From NCBI RefSeq assembly GCF_022012435.1, contig NZ_JAKLUA010000005.1, positions 186,001 through 250,000 on the forward strand: a stretch of DNA of 64,000 nt, written 5' to 3'. Source of the stretch: Bradyrhizobium zhengyangense (GTDB lineage Bacteria > Pseudomonadota > Alphaproteobacteria > Rhizobiales > Xanthobacteraceae). The notes under the pieces were generated by a model. That model searched no databases and was not told where the DNA came from. It saw nothing but the letters and a program-made list of their open reading frames with translations. The position numbers and the translations under genes were made by a program. Within the stretch, counting starts at the first letter, position 1. The number at the start of each line of letters is the position of its first letter. Shown here piece by piece: positions 47,652-56,534 of this stretch.

Positions 47652-49040
47652 ATGCCTGCCCCATCCGATGCCAGCGAGCTGGATCGGAACGATATCCAGG
47701 GCATGGCGATGCGGCCCTATCGCTTCCCGTTCGCGCGATATCATCTGCTTGATGTGAGCGACCCGGCGCGAGCCCGGCGATGGTTCAGTGATGTCGCCGG
47801 GCGATGCACGACCGTGGCGGGTCTGGACGCATCGCCCTCGCCGGGCTTCAACGTCGCCCTCTCGTGGCAGGGGCTGTCGGCGATCGGTACGCCGCAGCCG
47901 AGCCTTGCGAGCTTCCCACAGGAATTCCAGCAGGGAATGGCGGCGCGCGCTGATCGGCTCGGCGATGTCGGCGACAGCGCTCCGGCGCGGTGGGACCCAC
48001 CGTTCGACAAGCGCGTGCATGCGCTCGTCGTGATCAGTGCGATGACATCTGCCGACCGCGATGCCGCTTCGGCAGCATTGCTGTCTGATATCAGCGGCAA
48101 CGGCCTGAGCACGCTGGCGGCCATCGATGCGCAATTGCTGCCCGGGCCGGACGGCCAGCCCGTCGCGATCGAGCACTTCGGCTACCGTGACGGGATTACC
48201 CAACCTGCGATCGAGGGCAGTGGAGACCCTCTCTTGCCCGGCGCGGGCGTCCCTGATGCAGACGGCTGGCGCGCCCTGAAGGCGGGTGAGTTCGTGCTCG
48301 GACAGCCCGATGAGACCGGCGCCGTCCCTGACTTGCCGAGCCCGGCAAGCCTGAGCCGCAACGGCAGCTTCGTGGTGTTGCGCAAGCTGCACCAGCATGT
48401 CTTTGCCTTCAGGGATTTTTTGCGGCGCTCCGCCAGCGATGAGACTGATGCCGCGCTGCTGGCGGCGAAGATGATGGGACGCTGGCAAAGCGGCGCGCCG
48501 CTGGCTTTGGCCGCAGCGCGCGACGACCCGGCGCTTGCTGCCGACTCCGGTCGGAATAATGACTTCACGTATCTCGACGATCTCAGGGGGACGAATTGCC
48601 CGATCGGGGCCCATGTGCGCCGGCTCAATCCGCGCTCGGGATTATCGGGTCCGAATGGCGCATCCGTCCATCGGCATCGGCTGTTGCGCCAGGGGTTGCC
48701 CTATGGCTCGCGGCTGCCTGCGGATGCTGCGGCCGATGATGGCGCCGCGCGCGGCGCCATCATGTTGCTGGTGAATGCCGACATCGCCCGTCAATTCGAG
48801 TTCGTTCAGAAGGTCTGGGTCAACGATGGCGACTTCGCGGGCCTTGGCAACGACAAGGATCCCATGATCGGCGGCAATGACGGCAGCGGAAGCTTCACGA
48901 TCCCGCGTGCCGGCGCGCCGCGGCGTCGATTGCAGGGTCTGCCGGCGTTCGTGAGCACGCGCGGCGGCGAATATTTCTTCCTGCCTGGCATCGCGGCGCT
49001 GCGATCATTTGCCGAGTCCCTTGCGAACACAGCCTCATGA
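47652..49040 (+). CDS. DyP-type heme peroxidase
   Basis: A 462-residue dye-decolorising-type peroxidase. It shows the GxxDG motif as G177-Y-R-D180-G181 (FGYRDGITQPAIEG), where the aspartate assists peroxide cleavage, the heme-pocket segment CPIGAHVRRLNPR around H321, RLLRQGLPYGSRLP, and GGEYFFLPG near the end. It lacks Sec or Tat signals and so is probably cytosolic or moved with a partner. These enzymes oxidise dyes, lignin-like phenols or unknown physiological substrates. Gap of 16 bases to the next gene. Confidence 0.92.
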   Translation: MPAPSDASELDRNDIQGMAMRPYRFPFARYHLLDVSDPARARRWFSDVAGRCTTVAGLDASPSPGFNVALSWQGLSAIGTPQPSLASFPQEFQQGMAARADRLGDVGDSAPARWDPPFDKRVHALVVISAMTSADRDAASAALLSDISGNGLSTLAAIDAQLLPGPDGQPVAIEHFGYRDGITQPAIEGSGDPLLPGAGVPDADGWRALKAGEFVLGQPDETGAVPDLPSPASLSRNGSFVVLRKLHQHVFAFRDFLRRSASDETDAALLAAKMMGRWQSGAPLALAAARDDPALAADSGRNNDFTYLDDLRGTNCPIGAHVRRLNPRSGLSGPNGASVHRHRLLRQGLPYGSRLPADAAADDGAARGAIMLLVNADIARQFEFVQKVWVNDGDFAGLGNDKDPMIGGNDGSGSFTIPRAGAPRRRLQGLPAFVSTRGGEYFFLPGIAALRSFAESLANTAS

Positions 49041-49056
49041 TTGATTGGAGAATACA

Positions 49057-50904
49057 ATGGCGTGGAAACCGAATTCCATCGTCGGCTCGCTGTCCCTGCT
49101 CTTCTCGGTTGTCGTTGCCGCTGTTATCGTGATCGCGGGCCTGGTGGCCTATCCCTATGTCGCCAAGGTCTATGACGGCATCAGGGTGAAGTTGCCGGAA
49201 TATCCAGCCGTGCAGAAGACCCGCTGGCTCGACCAGAACTGGACCGATCAGCGCGACTGGGTTCACCATGCCGATCAGGGTACGGCGACCTTCCACATTC
49301 CCTACGAATGGTTCATGGCCCTCGAGCAGCCGGAGATGTCGCTGACGTCGGTGGGACTGCTGAGCGACCCTGTCTATCTCGACCGTTTCGGCTTCATCCC
49401 TGATGCGGCCGATGCCAAGCTCGGATTGCCCGTGGGCATGGCGCGCGGCAAAGCGATGGTCGATGCCACCGCGCAGCCTTGGAGGAATCCGCGGGCACCG
49501 TACAACGACATGACACGGATCGGGCTGACCTGCGCGGCATGCCACACCGGGCGTTTCACCTATCAGGGCACGGAATTCCTGGTCGACGGCGGCCCTGCAA
49601 TCACCGATCTCGGCAAGTTCCGCACCGCGCTTGGTCTGTCGCTGGCGTTCACGCGCTTCGTGCCCTACCGCTTCGACCGCTTCGCCGAAAGGGTGATCGG
49701 AGAAAACCCGAGCGAAGTGGAGAAGAGCCAGCTGCTCGCGCAACTCGACAAGGTGCTGGCGCAGGGCAAGGGGCTCTCCGATCTCGATACCATGGTTGGC
49801 CCGCAAAGCGTGGTCGAAGGATACGGCAGGCTCGACGCGCTGAACCGCATCGGCAACGAGGTCTTCGCCGTCGATCTCAAGACTCCCGCCAATTATGCCG
49901 CCACATCGGCGCCCGTGCATTTCCCGCGCATCTGGGATGCCCCGTGGTTCGATTGGGTCCAGTACAATTCATCGATCGAACAGCCCATGGTGCGGAACGC
50001 CGGCGAGGCGATGGGCGTCTCGGCGATGCTCAATCTGACAAGCGCGACCGGAGGCTTTTACGTCTCGGGCATCGAGTTCTTGAACCTGGACAGGATCGAG
50101 AAATCGCTGGCCGGCAAGCAACCGAATGCAAGCACAGGCTTCACCGGATTGAAGTCGCCGCAATGGCCTGCCGAGCTTCCGCCCATCGACAAGACACGCG
50201 CCGGGCAAGGAGCGGCCCTCTACAAGGAGCTTTGCCAGGGATGCCATTTGGCGCCGGTGAGCAGTGCCGAATTCTGGACGTCCGACCGCTGGTCGCTGCC
50301 GGCAGGTCAAAAGGCGGAGCACTATCCGGGCGAGCGTTATCTCCGCCTCAACGTCGTCCCCATCACGCTTGTTGGCACCGACCCGGCGCAGGCAAAGGAC
50401 ATGCTCGATCGCAGGGTCAGCATTCCGAGGGAGCTCGAGATTGCCACCGACAATTTCGGCCCGGCGCTCGGTGCGGTCACCGAGAAGACCATCAAGCATT
50501 GGTATGACAGCCAGACACCTCCCGTCCCGCCAGAGAAGCGCGAGGAGCTGAACGGCTACCGCGAGAACGGCATCCAGGCGCCTCTGGCCTACAAGGCGCG
50601 TCCGCTCAACGGCATCTGGGCAACGCCGCCTTATCTGCACAACGGCTCGGTGCCGAACCTCTATGCCCTGCTGTCGCCGGTCAGCGAGCGGCCGACCAAA
50701 TTCTACCTCGGCAACCGCGAATATGATCCGGTCAATGTCGGATATCGTACTGACAAATTGGAGGGCGGATTCGAGCTCGATACAAGGATCCGGGGCAACT
50801 TCAACACCGGGCACGAGTTTGGCAATGGCAAGGACGGCGTGATCGGACGCCTTCTGACGCCGGACGAACGGCGGGCGCTGGTGGAATATCTGAAGACGAT
50901 GTGA
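49057..50904 (+). CDS. RoxA-like di-heme cytochrome c peroxidase/oxygenase
   Basis: A 615-residue protein with an N-terminal membrane or signal helix (SLSLLFSVVVAAVIVIAGLVAYPY) and two heme c motifs: C159-AAC-H163 (LTCAACHTGRF) and C393-QGC-H397 (ELCQGCHLAP). Both the length and the phrases RPLNGIWATPPYLHNGSVPNLYALL and PDERRALVEYLKTM place it in the MauG/RoxA-like family of di-heme enzymes. RoxA itself cleaves rubber; other members are uncharacterised. ATG at 49057 has GGAG 6 bases upstream. Downstream gene is convergent. Confidence 0.88.
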   Translation: MAWKPNSIVGSLSLLFSVVVAAVIVIAGLVAYPYVAKVYDGIRVKLPEYPAVQKTRWLDQNWTDQRDWVHHADQGTATFHIPYEWFMALEQPEMSLTSVGLLSDPVYLDRFGFIPDAADAKLGLPVGMARGKAMVDATAQPWRNPRAPYNDMTRIGLTCAACHTGRFTYQGTEFLVDGGPAITDLGKFRTALGLSLAFTRFVPYRFDRFAERVIGENPSEVEKSQLLAQLDKVLAQGKGLSDLDTMVGPQSVVEGYGRLDALNRIGNEVFAVDLKTPANYAATSAPVHFPRIWDAPWFDWVQYNSSIEQPMVRNAGEAMGVSAMLNLTSATGGFYVSGIEFLNLDRIEKSLAGKQPNASTGFTGLKSPQWPAELPPIDKTRAGQGAALYKELCQGCHLAPVSSAEFWTSDRWSLPAGQKAEHYPGERYLRLNVVPITLVGTDPAQAKDMLDRRVSIPRELEIATDNFGPALGAVTEKTIKHWYDSQTPPVPPEKREELNGYRENGIQAPLAYKARPLNGIWATPPYLHNGSVPNLYALLSPVSERPTKFYLGNREYDPVNVGYRTDKLEGGFELDTRIRGNFNTGHEFGNGKDGVIGRLLTPDERRALVEYLKTM

Positions 50905-50920
50905 GAAGCGCGGCCGCGTC

Positions 50921-51514
50921 TTACTTTATGATCGGCACGTGCTTCGCCGCGTCACGCGACACCGTGCCATCGAGCCGGGGATCATCCGCAATCTCGATCT
51001 GGCGGCGGAACGGGATGAAGCCGGAGCGCTGGTAGAACGCCACGGCCGAGGGGTGATCGAAGGTGCAGGTGTGCACCCAGACGCGCTGCACATCGCCGGA
51101 CCAGGCACGCTCCATGGCGCGGTTCATCAGGAAGCGGGCGGCACCGGTGCCGACCAAGCTCGAAGTGACACCGAAATAGACCAGTTCGCATTGACCGGGC
51201 TGACGAAAGTCCAGCTCCAGCATGCCTTCGTCGCGGCCGTCGACGACCAGCGCGTAGACCTCGATGCCTGCGGCATGGATGATCGCGGCGAGCTCGGCGT
51301 CATTCATCTGCGCTCGCGAGGACCACAGCCAGTCCTCGCCGACGCGGCGGTAGAGATCGCGGTACCAGGCCAGCGCGGGCGCATCGACCTTGCGCAGCGA
51401 CCAACCGCCGGGCGGATCGTCGCGGCGCGCGGGGCGCGCCGTCATCTCCAGATGGGTGACGACGGCGGCAATCTTGCCGGCCGGGATGTCGGAATAGCCG
51501 TCGGGGAGGATCAC
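50921..51514 (-). CDS. GNAT-family N-acetyltransferase
   Basis: A 197-residue acetyltransferase. The GNAT core is visible in YALVVDGRDEGMLELDF, CELVYFGVTSSLVGTGAARFLMN (acetyl-CoA loop region) and HPSAVAFYQRSGFIPFRRQI. The chosen GTG at 51514 overlaps the glpK stop (GTGA), so the two are translationally coupled; a start 38 codons upstream in the same frame lies inside glpK and looks unlike the family. The substrate is unknown. Confidence 0.85.
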   Translation of the reverse strand: MILPDGYSDIPAGKIAAVVTHLEMTARPARRDDPPGGWSLRKVDAPALAWYRDLYRRVGEDWLWSSRAQMNDAELAAIIHAAGIEVYALVVDGRDEGMLELDFRQPGQCELVYFGVTSSLVGTGAARFLMNRAMERAWSGDVQRVWVHTCTFDHPSAVAFYQRSGFIPFRRQIEIADDPRLDGTVSRDAAKHVPIIK

Positions 51515-53016
51515 CCCTCCCCCTCGTCGCTCGCCAGCACGCCCTTCACCGCGCGCGCCCAGCCGGCAAGCTTTCGCTCGCGGGTGGCATCGCTCATGTT
51601 CGGCTTGAATCGGTGCTCGAGCCGCCAATTGTCGGCGAACTTGGTCGGCTCGGGATAGACGCCGGCATTGAGGCCGGCGAGATAGGCCGCACCCAGCGCA
51701 GTGGTCTCCTGGATCACGGGGCGATCGACCGGCGCATCGAGCAGATCTGCGAGGCGCTGCATGGTCCAGTCGGAGGCGGTCATGCCGCCATCGACACGGA
51801 GCACGACGCTGGCCACCTCCGAGCTCGGCCAGTCCGCGCGCATCGCGGCCCAGAGATCGAAGGTCTGGTAGCAGACGCTCTCCAGCGCGGCATGCGCGAG
51901 CTCGGCAGGTCCGGTGTTGCGGGTGAGGCCGAACAGCGCGCCGCGGACGCGCGGATTCCAGTAGGGCGCGCCCATGCCGACGAAAGCCGGGACGAGATAC
52001 ACGCTCTGCATGGTATCAGACTGATCGGCGAGCGGTCCGGTCTCGGCGGCGTGCTTGATGATGCCGAGGCCGTCGCGCAGCCATTGCACCGCGCTGCCCG
52101 CGACGAAGATCGAGCCCTCGAGCGCGTAGGTGCGCTTGCCGTCGAGCTGGTAGGCGATGGTGGTGAGCAGCTTGTTCCTGGAGGCGACGGGCGTCGTGCC
52201 GGTGTTGAGCAGCGCGAAGCAGCCGGTGCCGTAGGTCGACTTCATCATGCCCGGGCGGAAGCAGGCCTGGCCGATGGTCGCGGCCTGCTGGTCGCCGGCG
52301 ATGCCGCAGATCGCAATCGGCCCGCCGAACAGGTCCGGCGTGCTCTCGCCGAAGCGCGCGGAGGAATCCTTCACCTCCGGGAGCATCGAGCGCGGCACGC
52401 CGATGATCTCCAGCAGCTCGTCGTCCCACTGGCCGGTGTGGATGTTGAACAGCAGCGTGCGCGAGGCGTTGGTGGCGTCGGTGGCGTGCACCTTGCCGCC
52501 GGTGAGGCGCCAGAGCAGATAGCAATCGACGGTGCCGAACATCAGCTCGCCGCGGGCGGCGCGGGCACGCGCGCCGGGGACGTGGTCGAGGATCCAGGCG
52601 ACCTTGGTGCCGGAGAAATAGGGATCGATGATCAGGCCGGTCTTCTGCGAGATCAACGGCTCGCGGCCGTCGGCCTTGAGCTTGGCGCAGATGTCGGCCG
52701 TGCGGCGGTCCTGCCAGACGATGGCGCGGTGCACCGCCTGGCCGGTGGCACGGTCCCACACCACGGTGGTCTCGCGCTGGTTGGTGATGCCGATCGCGGC
52801 AATATCCTTGGGCCCGATGCCGGCCTGCTCGATCGCCTCGCGGCAGACCATCACGGTCGAGGTCCAGATGTCCTCCGGCTCGTGCTCGACCCAGCCCGAG
52901 GCCGGAAAATGCTGCGGAAACTCCTGCTGCGCTTTCGCTGCGATGGAAATATCGCCGCGAAACACGATCGCGCGCGAGGAGGTCGTGCCCTGGTCGATGG
53001 CGAGGACGAAAGACAT
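51511..53016 (-). CDS. glpK: Glycerol kinase
   Basis: A 501-residue FGGY-family kinase that phosphorylates glycerol to sn-glycerol-3-phosphate. Motifs: LAIDQGTTSSRAIVF (phosphate 1), ASGWVEHEPEDIW, NQRETTVVWD, WQDRRTADIC, MKSTYGTGCFALLNTG and RVDGGMTASDWTMQRLADLL. No glycerol facilitator or dehydrogenase gene is nearby. It sits upstream of the GNAT gene on the same transcript. Confidence 0.96.
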   Translation of the reverse strand: MSFVLAIDQGTTSSRAIVFRGDISIAAKAQQEFPQHFPASGWVEHEPEDIWTSTVMVCREAIEQAGIGPKDIAAIGITNQRETTVVWDRATGQAVHRAIVWQDRRTADICAKLKADGREPLISQKTGLIIDPYFSGTKVAWILDHVPGARARAARGELMFGTVDCYLLWRLTGGKVHATDATNASRTLLFNIHTGQWDDELLEIIGVPRSMLPEVKDSSARFGESTPDLFGGPIAICGIAGDQQAATIGQACFRPGMMKSTYGTGCFALLNTGTTPVASRNKLLTTIAYQLDGKRTYALEGSIFVAGSAVQWLRDGLGIIKHAAETGPLADQSDTMQSVYLVPAFVGMGAPYWNPRVRGALFGLTRNTGPAELAHAALESVCYQTFDLWAAMRADWPSSEVASVVLRVDGGMTASDWTMQRLADLLDAPVDRPVIQETTALGAAYLAGLNAGVYPEPTKFADNWRLEHRFKPNMSDATRERKLAGWARAVKGVLASDEGEG

Positions 53017-53122
53017 GGAGGCTTACCTTGGCGTTTTCCCTAAGGACGGGTCATTGTGTCCGCGCCAAAAGGAGCGGATTAGGGCGGCAAGGTCAATATC
53101 TCTCCGTCGTCCCGGCGAAACC

Positions 53123-53896
53123 CTACACCGCCGCCGTGGTGACGCCGCCGTCGATCACGATGGTCTGGCCGGTCATGAAGCTCGAGGCGTCGGAGGCAAG
53201 GTAGGCGACGGCGCCGGCGATTTCGTCGGGCTCGCCGATGCGGCGGAGCGACGTGGTGGCGGTGCGGCGCTTGAGGTTGGCTTCGTCTTCCCAGAGCGCG
53301 CGGGCGAAATCGGTCTTGACGAGGCCAGGCGCGATGCAGTTGACGCGGACGCCCTTCGGGCCCCATTCGCCGGCGAGCGAGCGGCACAGCGCGAAGTCCG
53401 CGGCTTTCGAAATACCGTAGGCGCCGATCACGGTGGAGCCGCGCAGGCCCCCGATCGAGGAGATGATGATGACCGAGCCCTTGCCGCGTTCGGCCATCTC
53501 AGGGATCGCGAGCGCGGAGAGCCAGATGTTGCTCTTGACGTTCGAGCCCATGATCTTGTCGAAGGCTTCATCCGTGATGTCGAGCAGCGGGCCGTAATAC
53601 GGGTTCACGGCCGCGTTGCAGACGAGGATGTCGATCTTGCCGTAGTGCTTCGTCGCGCCCGAGATCAGCGCCTCGACCTCGTTCTTGCGCGCGATGTTGC
53701 AGGGAATGACGATGGCATCGCCGCCTGAGGCGTTGATGCCATCGGCGACTTCCTTGCAGGCGTCGGCCTTGCGCGACGACACCACGACTTTTGCGCCGAG
53801 CTTGGCAAGCAGCTCGGCCGAGGAGCGGCCGATGCCGCGGCTGGAGCCGGTGACGACGGCGACTTTTCCGGTGAGATCGAACGGGGTGTTTTTCAT
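53123..53896 (-). CDS. SDR-family oxidoreductase
   Basis: A 257-residue short-chain dehydrogenase. Glycine-rich TGSSRGIG (NAD(P) binding), NAAVNPYYGP, catalytic IISSIGG serine region and YGISKAA (Tyr-x-x-x-Lys). ATG at 53896 with GGAG 7 bases upstream. As last gene of the fatty/dicarboxylic acid cluster it may act as 3-hydroxyacyl or related dehydrogenase; it stands where pimE would be in a pim operon, but I cannot confirm that name. Confidence 0.9.
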   Translation of the reverse strand: MKNTPFDLTGKVAVVTGSSRGIGRSSAELLAKLGAKVVVSSRKADACKEVADGINASGGDAIVIPCNIARKNEVEALISGATKHYGKIDILVCNAAVNPYYGPLLDITDEAFDKIMGSNVKSNIWLSALAIPEMAERGKGSVIIISSIGGLRGSTVIGAYGISKAADFALCRSLAGEWGPKGVRVNCIAPGLVKTDFARALWEDEANLKRRTATTSLRRIGEPDEIAGAVAYLASDASSFMTGQTIVIDGGVTTAAV

Positions 53897-53925
53897 TTTT
53901 CTACTCCGATGCTTCAACGGCCTCC

Positions 53926-54010
53926 GTCATTGCGAGCGCAGCGAAGCAATCCAGGATCTCTCCGCGGAGAAAGTCTGGATTGCTTCGTCGCAAGAGCTCC
54001 TCGCAATGAC
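53926..54010. repeat. Palindromic intergenic repeat, GTCATTGCGAG family
   Basis: Compact member of the family at 46811-46925: GTCATTGCGAGCGCAGCGAA at the left, CTCGCAATGAC at the right, with GAAGCAATCCAG inverted inside. It separates the SDR gene from pimD, so the two may not be one uninterrupted transcript. Confidence 0.85.
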
Positions 54011-54021
54011 GGCAGTGGCGA

Positions 54022-55164
54022 CTAGATCAACCCGCCCGCATCGGCGACGCGGCGCTGGTGGTAGTCGGTGTCGCCGAAAGTGTTCTCGATCATGGTCAGG
54101 CGCTTGAAGTAGTGGCCGATCTTCGCCTCCATGGTCATGCCGATGCCGCCATGGAGCTGGATCGACTGCTGGCCGACGAATTTCAGCGACTTGCCGATCT
54201 GCGCCTTGGCCGCGGCGATGGCGTTGCTGCGTTCCTTGGCGTTCTCGAAATCACCAGCCATGGTCGCGAACATCGACATCGAGCGGGCCTGCTCGGCCGC
54301 GACGAACATGTCGGAGGCGCGGTGCTGGAGCGACTGGAACGAGCCGATCGCGACGCCAAACTGCTTGCGCGTCTTGATGTACTCGACCGTGGTCTTGAGC
54401 GACTCATCCATCAGGCCGACCGCCTCGGCGCAGAGCGCGACGCGGGCTTCGTCCACCACGCGTTCGATCAGCGCAAGCGAGTCCTCGGGGTTGCCGATCG
54501 CCGCATCCGCGCCGACCTCGACGCCCGTAAAGGTGATGTCGGCGGCGTGCAGGCCGTCCTGGGTCGGGTAGGACTTCCTGGTGACGCCCTTGGCGTCCGC
54601 CGGGACCAGGAACACGCCGATGCCGGTCGTGTCGCGGCGGTTGCCCTTGGTGCGGGCGGTGACGACCAGCGTGTCGGCGTTTTCGCCGTTGAGCACGACG
54701 AACTTCTCGCCGTCGATGACCCAGCCGTCGCCCTTCTTCTTCGCCGTCGTTGCGACGTCGAACAGATCGTAGCGCGAGTTCTTCTCGAGCTGGGCAAACG
54801 CCAGCGTCTTGCTGCCGTCGACGATCCCAGGCACATGCGCGGCCTTCTGCGCATCGGTGCCGGCGTGGCGCAGGAAGCCGCCGCCGATCACGACCGTTGC
54901 CAGATAGGGCTCGAGCACCAGCGCCTTGCCGAGCGCTTCCATCACGATCATGGTCTCGACGCCGCCGCCGCCGAAGCCGCCATCGGCTTCCGCGAAAGGC
55001 AGGCCGAGCAGGCCCTGCTCGGCGAGCTTGCCCCAGACGGCTTTGCTCCAGCCGCCCTTTTCCTTCATGTACTTCTTGCGCTGCTCGAAATCGTAGGAGT
55101 CGGTCAGCAGGCCGTCGATGCTGTCCTTCAGGAGCCGCTGCTCCTCGGTCAGGTCAAAATCCAT
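54022..55164 (-). CDS. pimD: Acyl-CoA dehydrogenase, PimD-like (small subunit)
   Basis: A 380-residue flavoprotein of the ACAD fold: MDFDLTEEQRLLKDS, the FAD-binding middle domain and the C-terminal helical bundle (FGVAIGSFQSLQHRASDMFV, QLHGGIGMTMEAKIGHYFKRL). With the next gene upstream it forms an ACAD pair, as in pimeloyl-CoA dehydrogenase small and large subunits. GGAGAG lies just before the ATG at 55164. It should introduce the alpha,beta double bond into dicarboxyl-CoA. Confidence 0.85.
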   Translation of the reverse strand: MDFDLTEEQRLLKDSIDGLLTDSYDFEQRKKYMKEKGGWSKAVWGKLAEQGLLGLPFAEADGGFGGGGVETMIVMEALGKALVLEPYLATVVIGGGFLRHAGTDAQKAAHVPGIVDGSKTLAFAQLEKNSRYDLFDVATTAKKKGDGWVIDGEKFVVLNGENADTLVVTARTKGNRRDTTGIGVFLVPADAKGVTRKSYPTQDGLHAADITFTGVEVGADAAIGNPEDSLALIERVVDEARVALCAEAVGLMDESLKTTVEYIKTRKQFGVAIGSFQSLQHRASDMFVAAEQARSMSMFATMAGDFENAKERSNAIAAAKAQIGKSLKFVGQQSIQLHGGIGMTMEAKIGHYFKRLTMIENTFGDTDYHQRRVADAGGLI

Positions 55165-55215
55165 GTTTCTCTCCAAATCGGCGGGAATTGCCCTGCCGTC
55201 GCTTCACCCTCAGAC

Positions 55216-55313
55216 GTCATCCCCGCGAATGCGGGGATCCAGTAAACGCAACCGCCTGCCGTACCCACGACCGCCGCGGCGTACTGGGTCCCCCGCCTTC
55301 GCGGGGGACGACA
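55216..55313. repeat. Palindromic intergenic repeat, GTCATCCCCGC family
   Basis: Outer GTCATCCCCGC and GCGGGGGACGAC segments are imperfectly inverted, and each side has its own hairpin (CCCCGCGAATGCGGGG; CCCCCGCCTTCGCGGGGG). Lies between pimC and pimD. Confidence 0.75.
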
Positions 55314-55327
55314 GCGTCATTGTCGCC

Positions 55328-56518
55328 TCAAAGCCCCAGCACCGCCTTGGCGATGATGTTGCGCTGGATCTCGTTGGAGCCGCCGTAGATCGAGACCTTG
55401 CGGTTGTTGAAGTAGCTCGGCGCGATCTGAGCGGTCCAGTCCATGGCTTCGTTGGAGCCGTCGTCGCCGTGCAAATCGTAGGGCGCGGCAAACGGACCGA
55501 TCACTTCCATGAGCAGCTCGGTGGTGGTCTGCTGGATCTCGGAGCCCTTGATCTTCAGCACCGAGGACGCCGGATTGGGCTTGCCCTTGCCGTGCTTGCC
55601 CTCGTCGGCGACGACGCGCAGCTGCGTCAGCTCGAGCGCCTTCAGCTCGATTTCGCAGGCCGCCAGCTTCTCGCGGAAGGCGGAGTCCTGGATGATCGGC
55701 TTGCCGCCGGATTCGACCTTGCCGGCGAGGTCGCGGATGCGGCGCAGCCGCTCCTTGGAGACGCCGACGCGCGCGATGCCGGTGCGCTCGTTGCCGAGCA
55801 GGAATTTTGCGTAATCCCAGCCCTTGTTCTCTTCGCCGATCAGGTTCTCGACGGGCACCTCGACGTCGTCGAAGAACACCTCGTTGACCTCATGGCCGCC
55901 GTCGATGGTCTGGATCGGGCGCACGGTGACGCCCTTCGACTTCATCGGGAACACGATGAAGGAGATGCCCATCTGCTTCTTCGCATTGTTGTCGGTGCGG
56001 CAGAGGCAGAAGATCATGTCGGCGTGCTGGGCCAGCGTGGTCCAGGTCTTCTGGCCGTTGATGATCCACTTGTCGCCCTTGCGCTCGGCTTTGGTCTTGA
56101 GCGAAGCGAGATCGGACCCGGAGCCCGGCTCCGAAAAGCCCTGGCACCACCAATCATCGACATTGGCGATGCGCGGCAAATACTTCTTCTTCTGCTCTTC
56201 GTTGCCGAAGGTGTAGATGACGGGACCGACCATGCTGACGCCGAAGGCGAGCGGCTGCGGCGCCGGATAGGACTGCAGCTCTTCATTGAAGATGTAGTGC
56301 TGCACGCTGGTCCAGCCCGTGCCGCCGTATTGCTTCGGCCAATGGCTGACGCCCCAGCCCTTCTTGTTGAGGATGCGCCACCACGTCACCATCTCGTCCT
56401 TGGTGAGATGACGACCCTCGACCAGCTTGCGCCGCGTATCCGGCGGCACGTTGTCGCGGAAGAATGACCGCACTTCCTCGCGAAACGCCTGCTCTTCTTT
56501 CGTGAATGCGAGATCCAT
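55328..56518 (-). CDS. pimC: Acyl-CoA dehydrogenase, PimC-like (large subunit)
   Basis: A 396-residue ACAD: MDLAFTKEEQAFREEVRSFF, WCQGFSEPGSGSDLASLKTKAERKGD (FAD and substrate region), and C-terminal RKVSIYGGSNEIQRNIIAKAVLGL. Length and pairing with the gene downstream fit pimeloyl-CoA dehydrogenase large subunit. AGGAGG precedes the ATG at 56518. It acts in the beta-oxidation of dicarboxylic and perhaps fatty acyl-CoAs. Confidence 0.87.
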   Translation of the reverse strand: MDLAFTKEEQAFREEVRSFFRDNVPPDTRRKLVEGRHLTKDEMVTWWRILNKKGWGVSHWPKQYGGTGWTSVQHYIFNEELQSYPAPQPLAFGVSMVGPVIYTFGNEEQKKKYLPRIANVDDWWCQGFSEPGSGSDLASLKTKAERKGDKWIINGQKTWTTLAQHADMIFCLCRTDNNAKKQMGISFIVFPMKSKGVTVRPIQTIDGGHEVNEVFFDDVEVPVENLIGEENKGWDYAKFLLGNERTGIARVGVSKERLRRIRDLAGKVESGGKPIIQDSAFREKLAACEIELKALELTQLRVVADEGKHGKGKPNPASSVLKIKGSEIQQTTTELLMEVIGPFAAPYDLHGDDGSNEAMDWTAQIAPSYFNNRKVSIYGGSNEIQRNIIAKAVLGL

Positions 56519-56534
56519 CGGATCCTCCTGTGAA

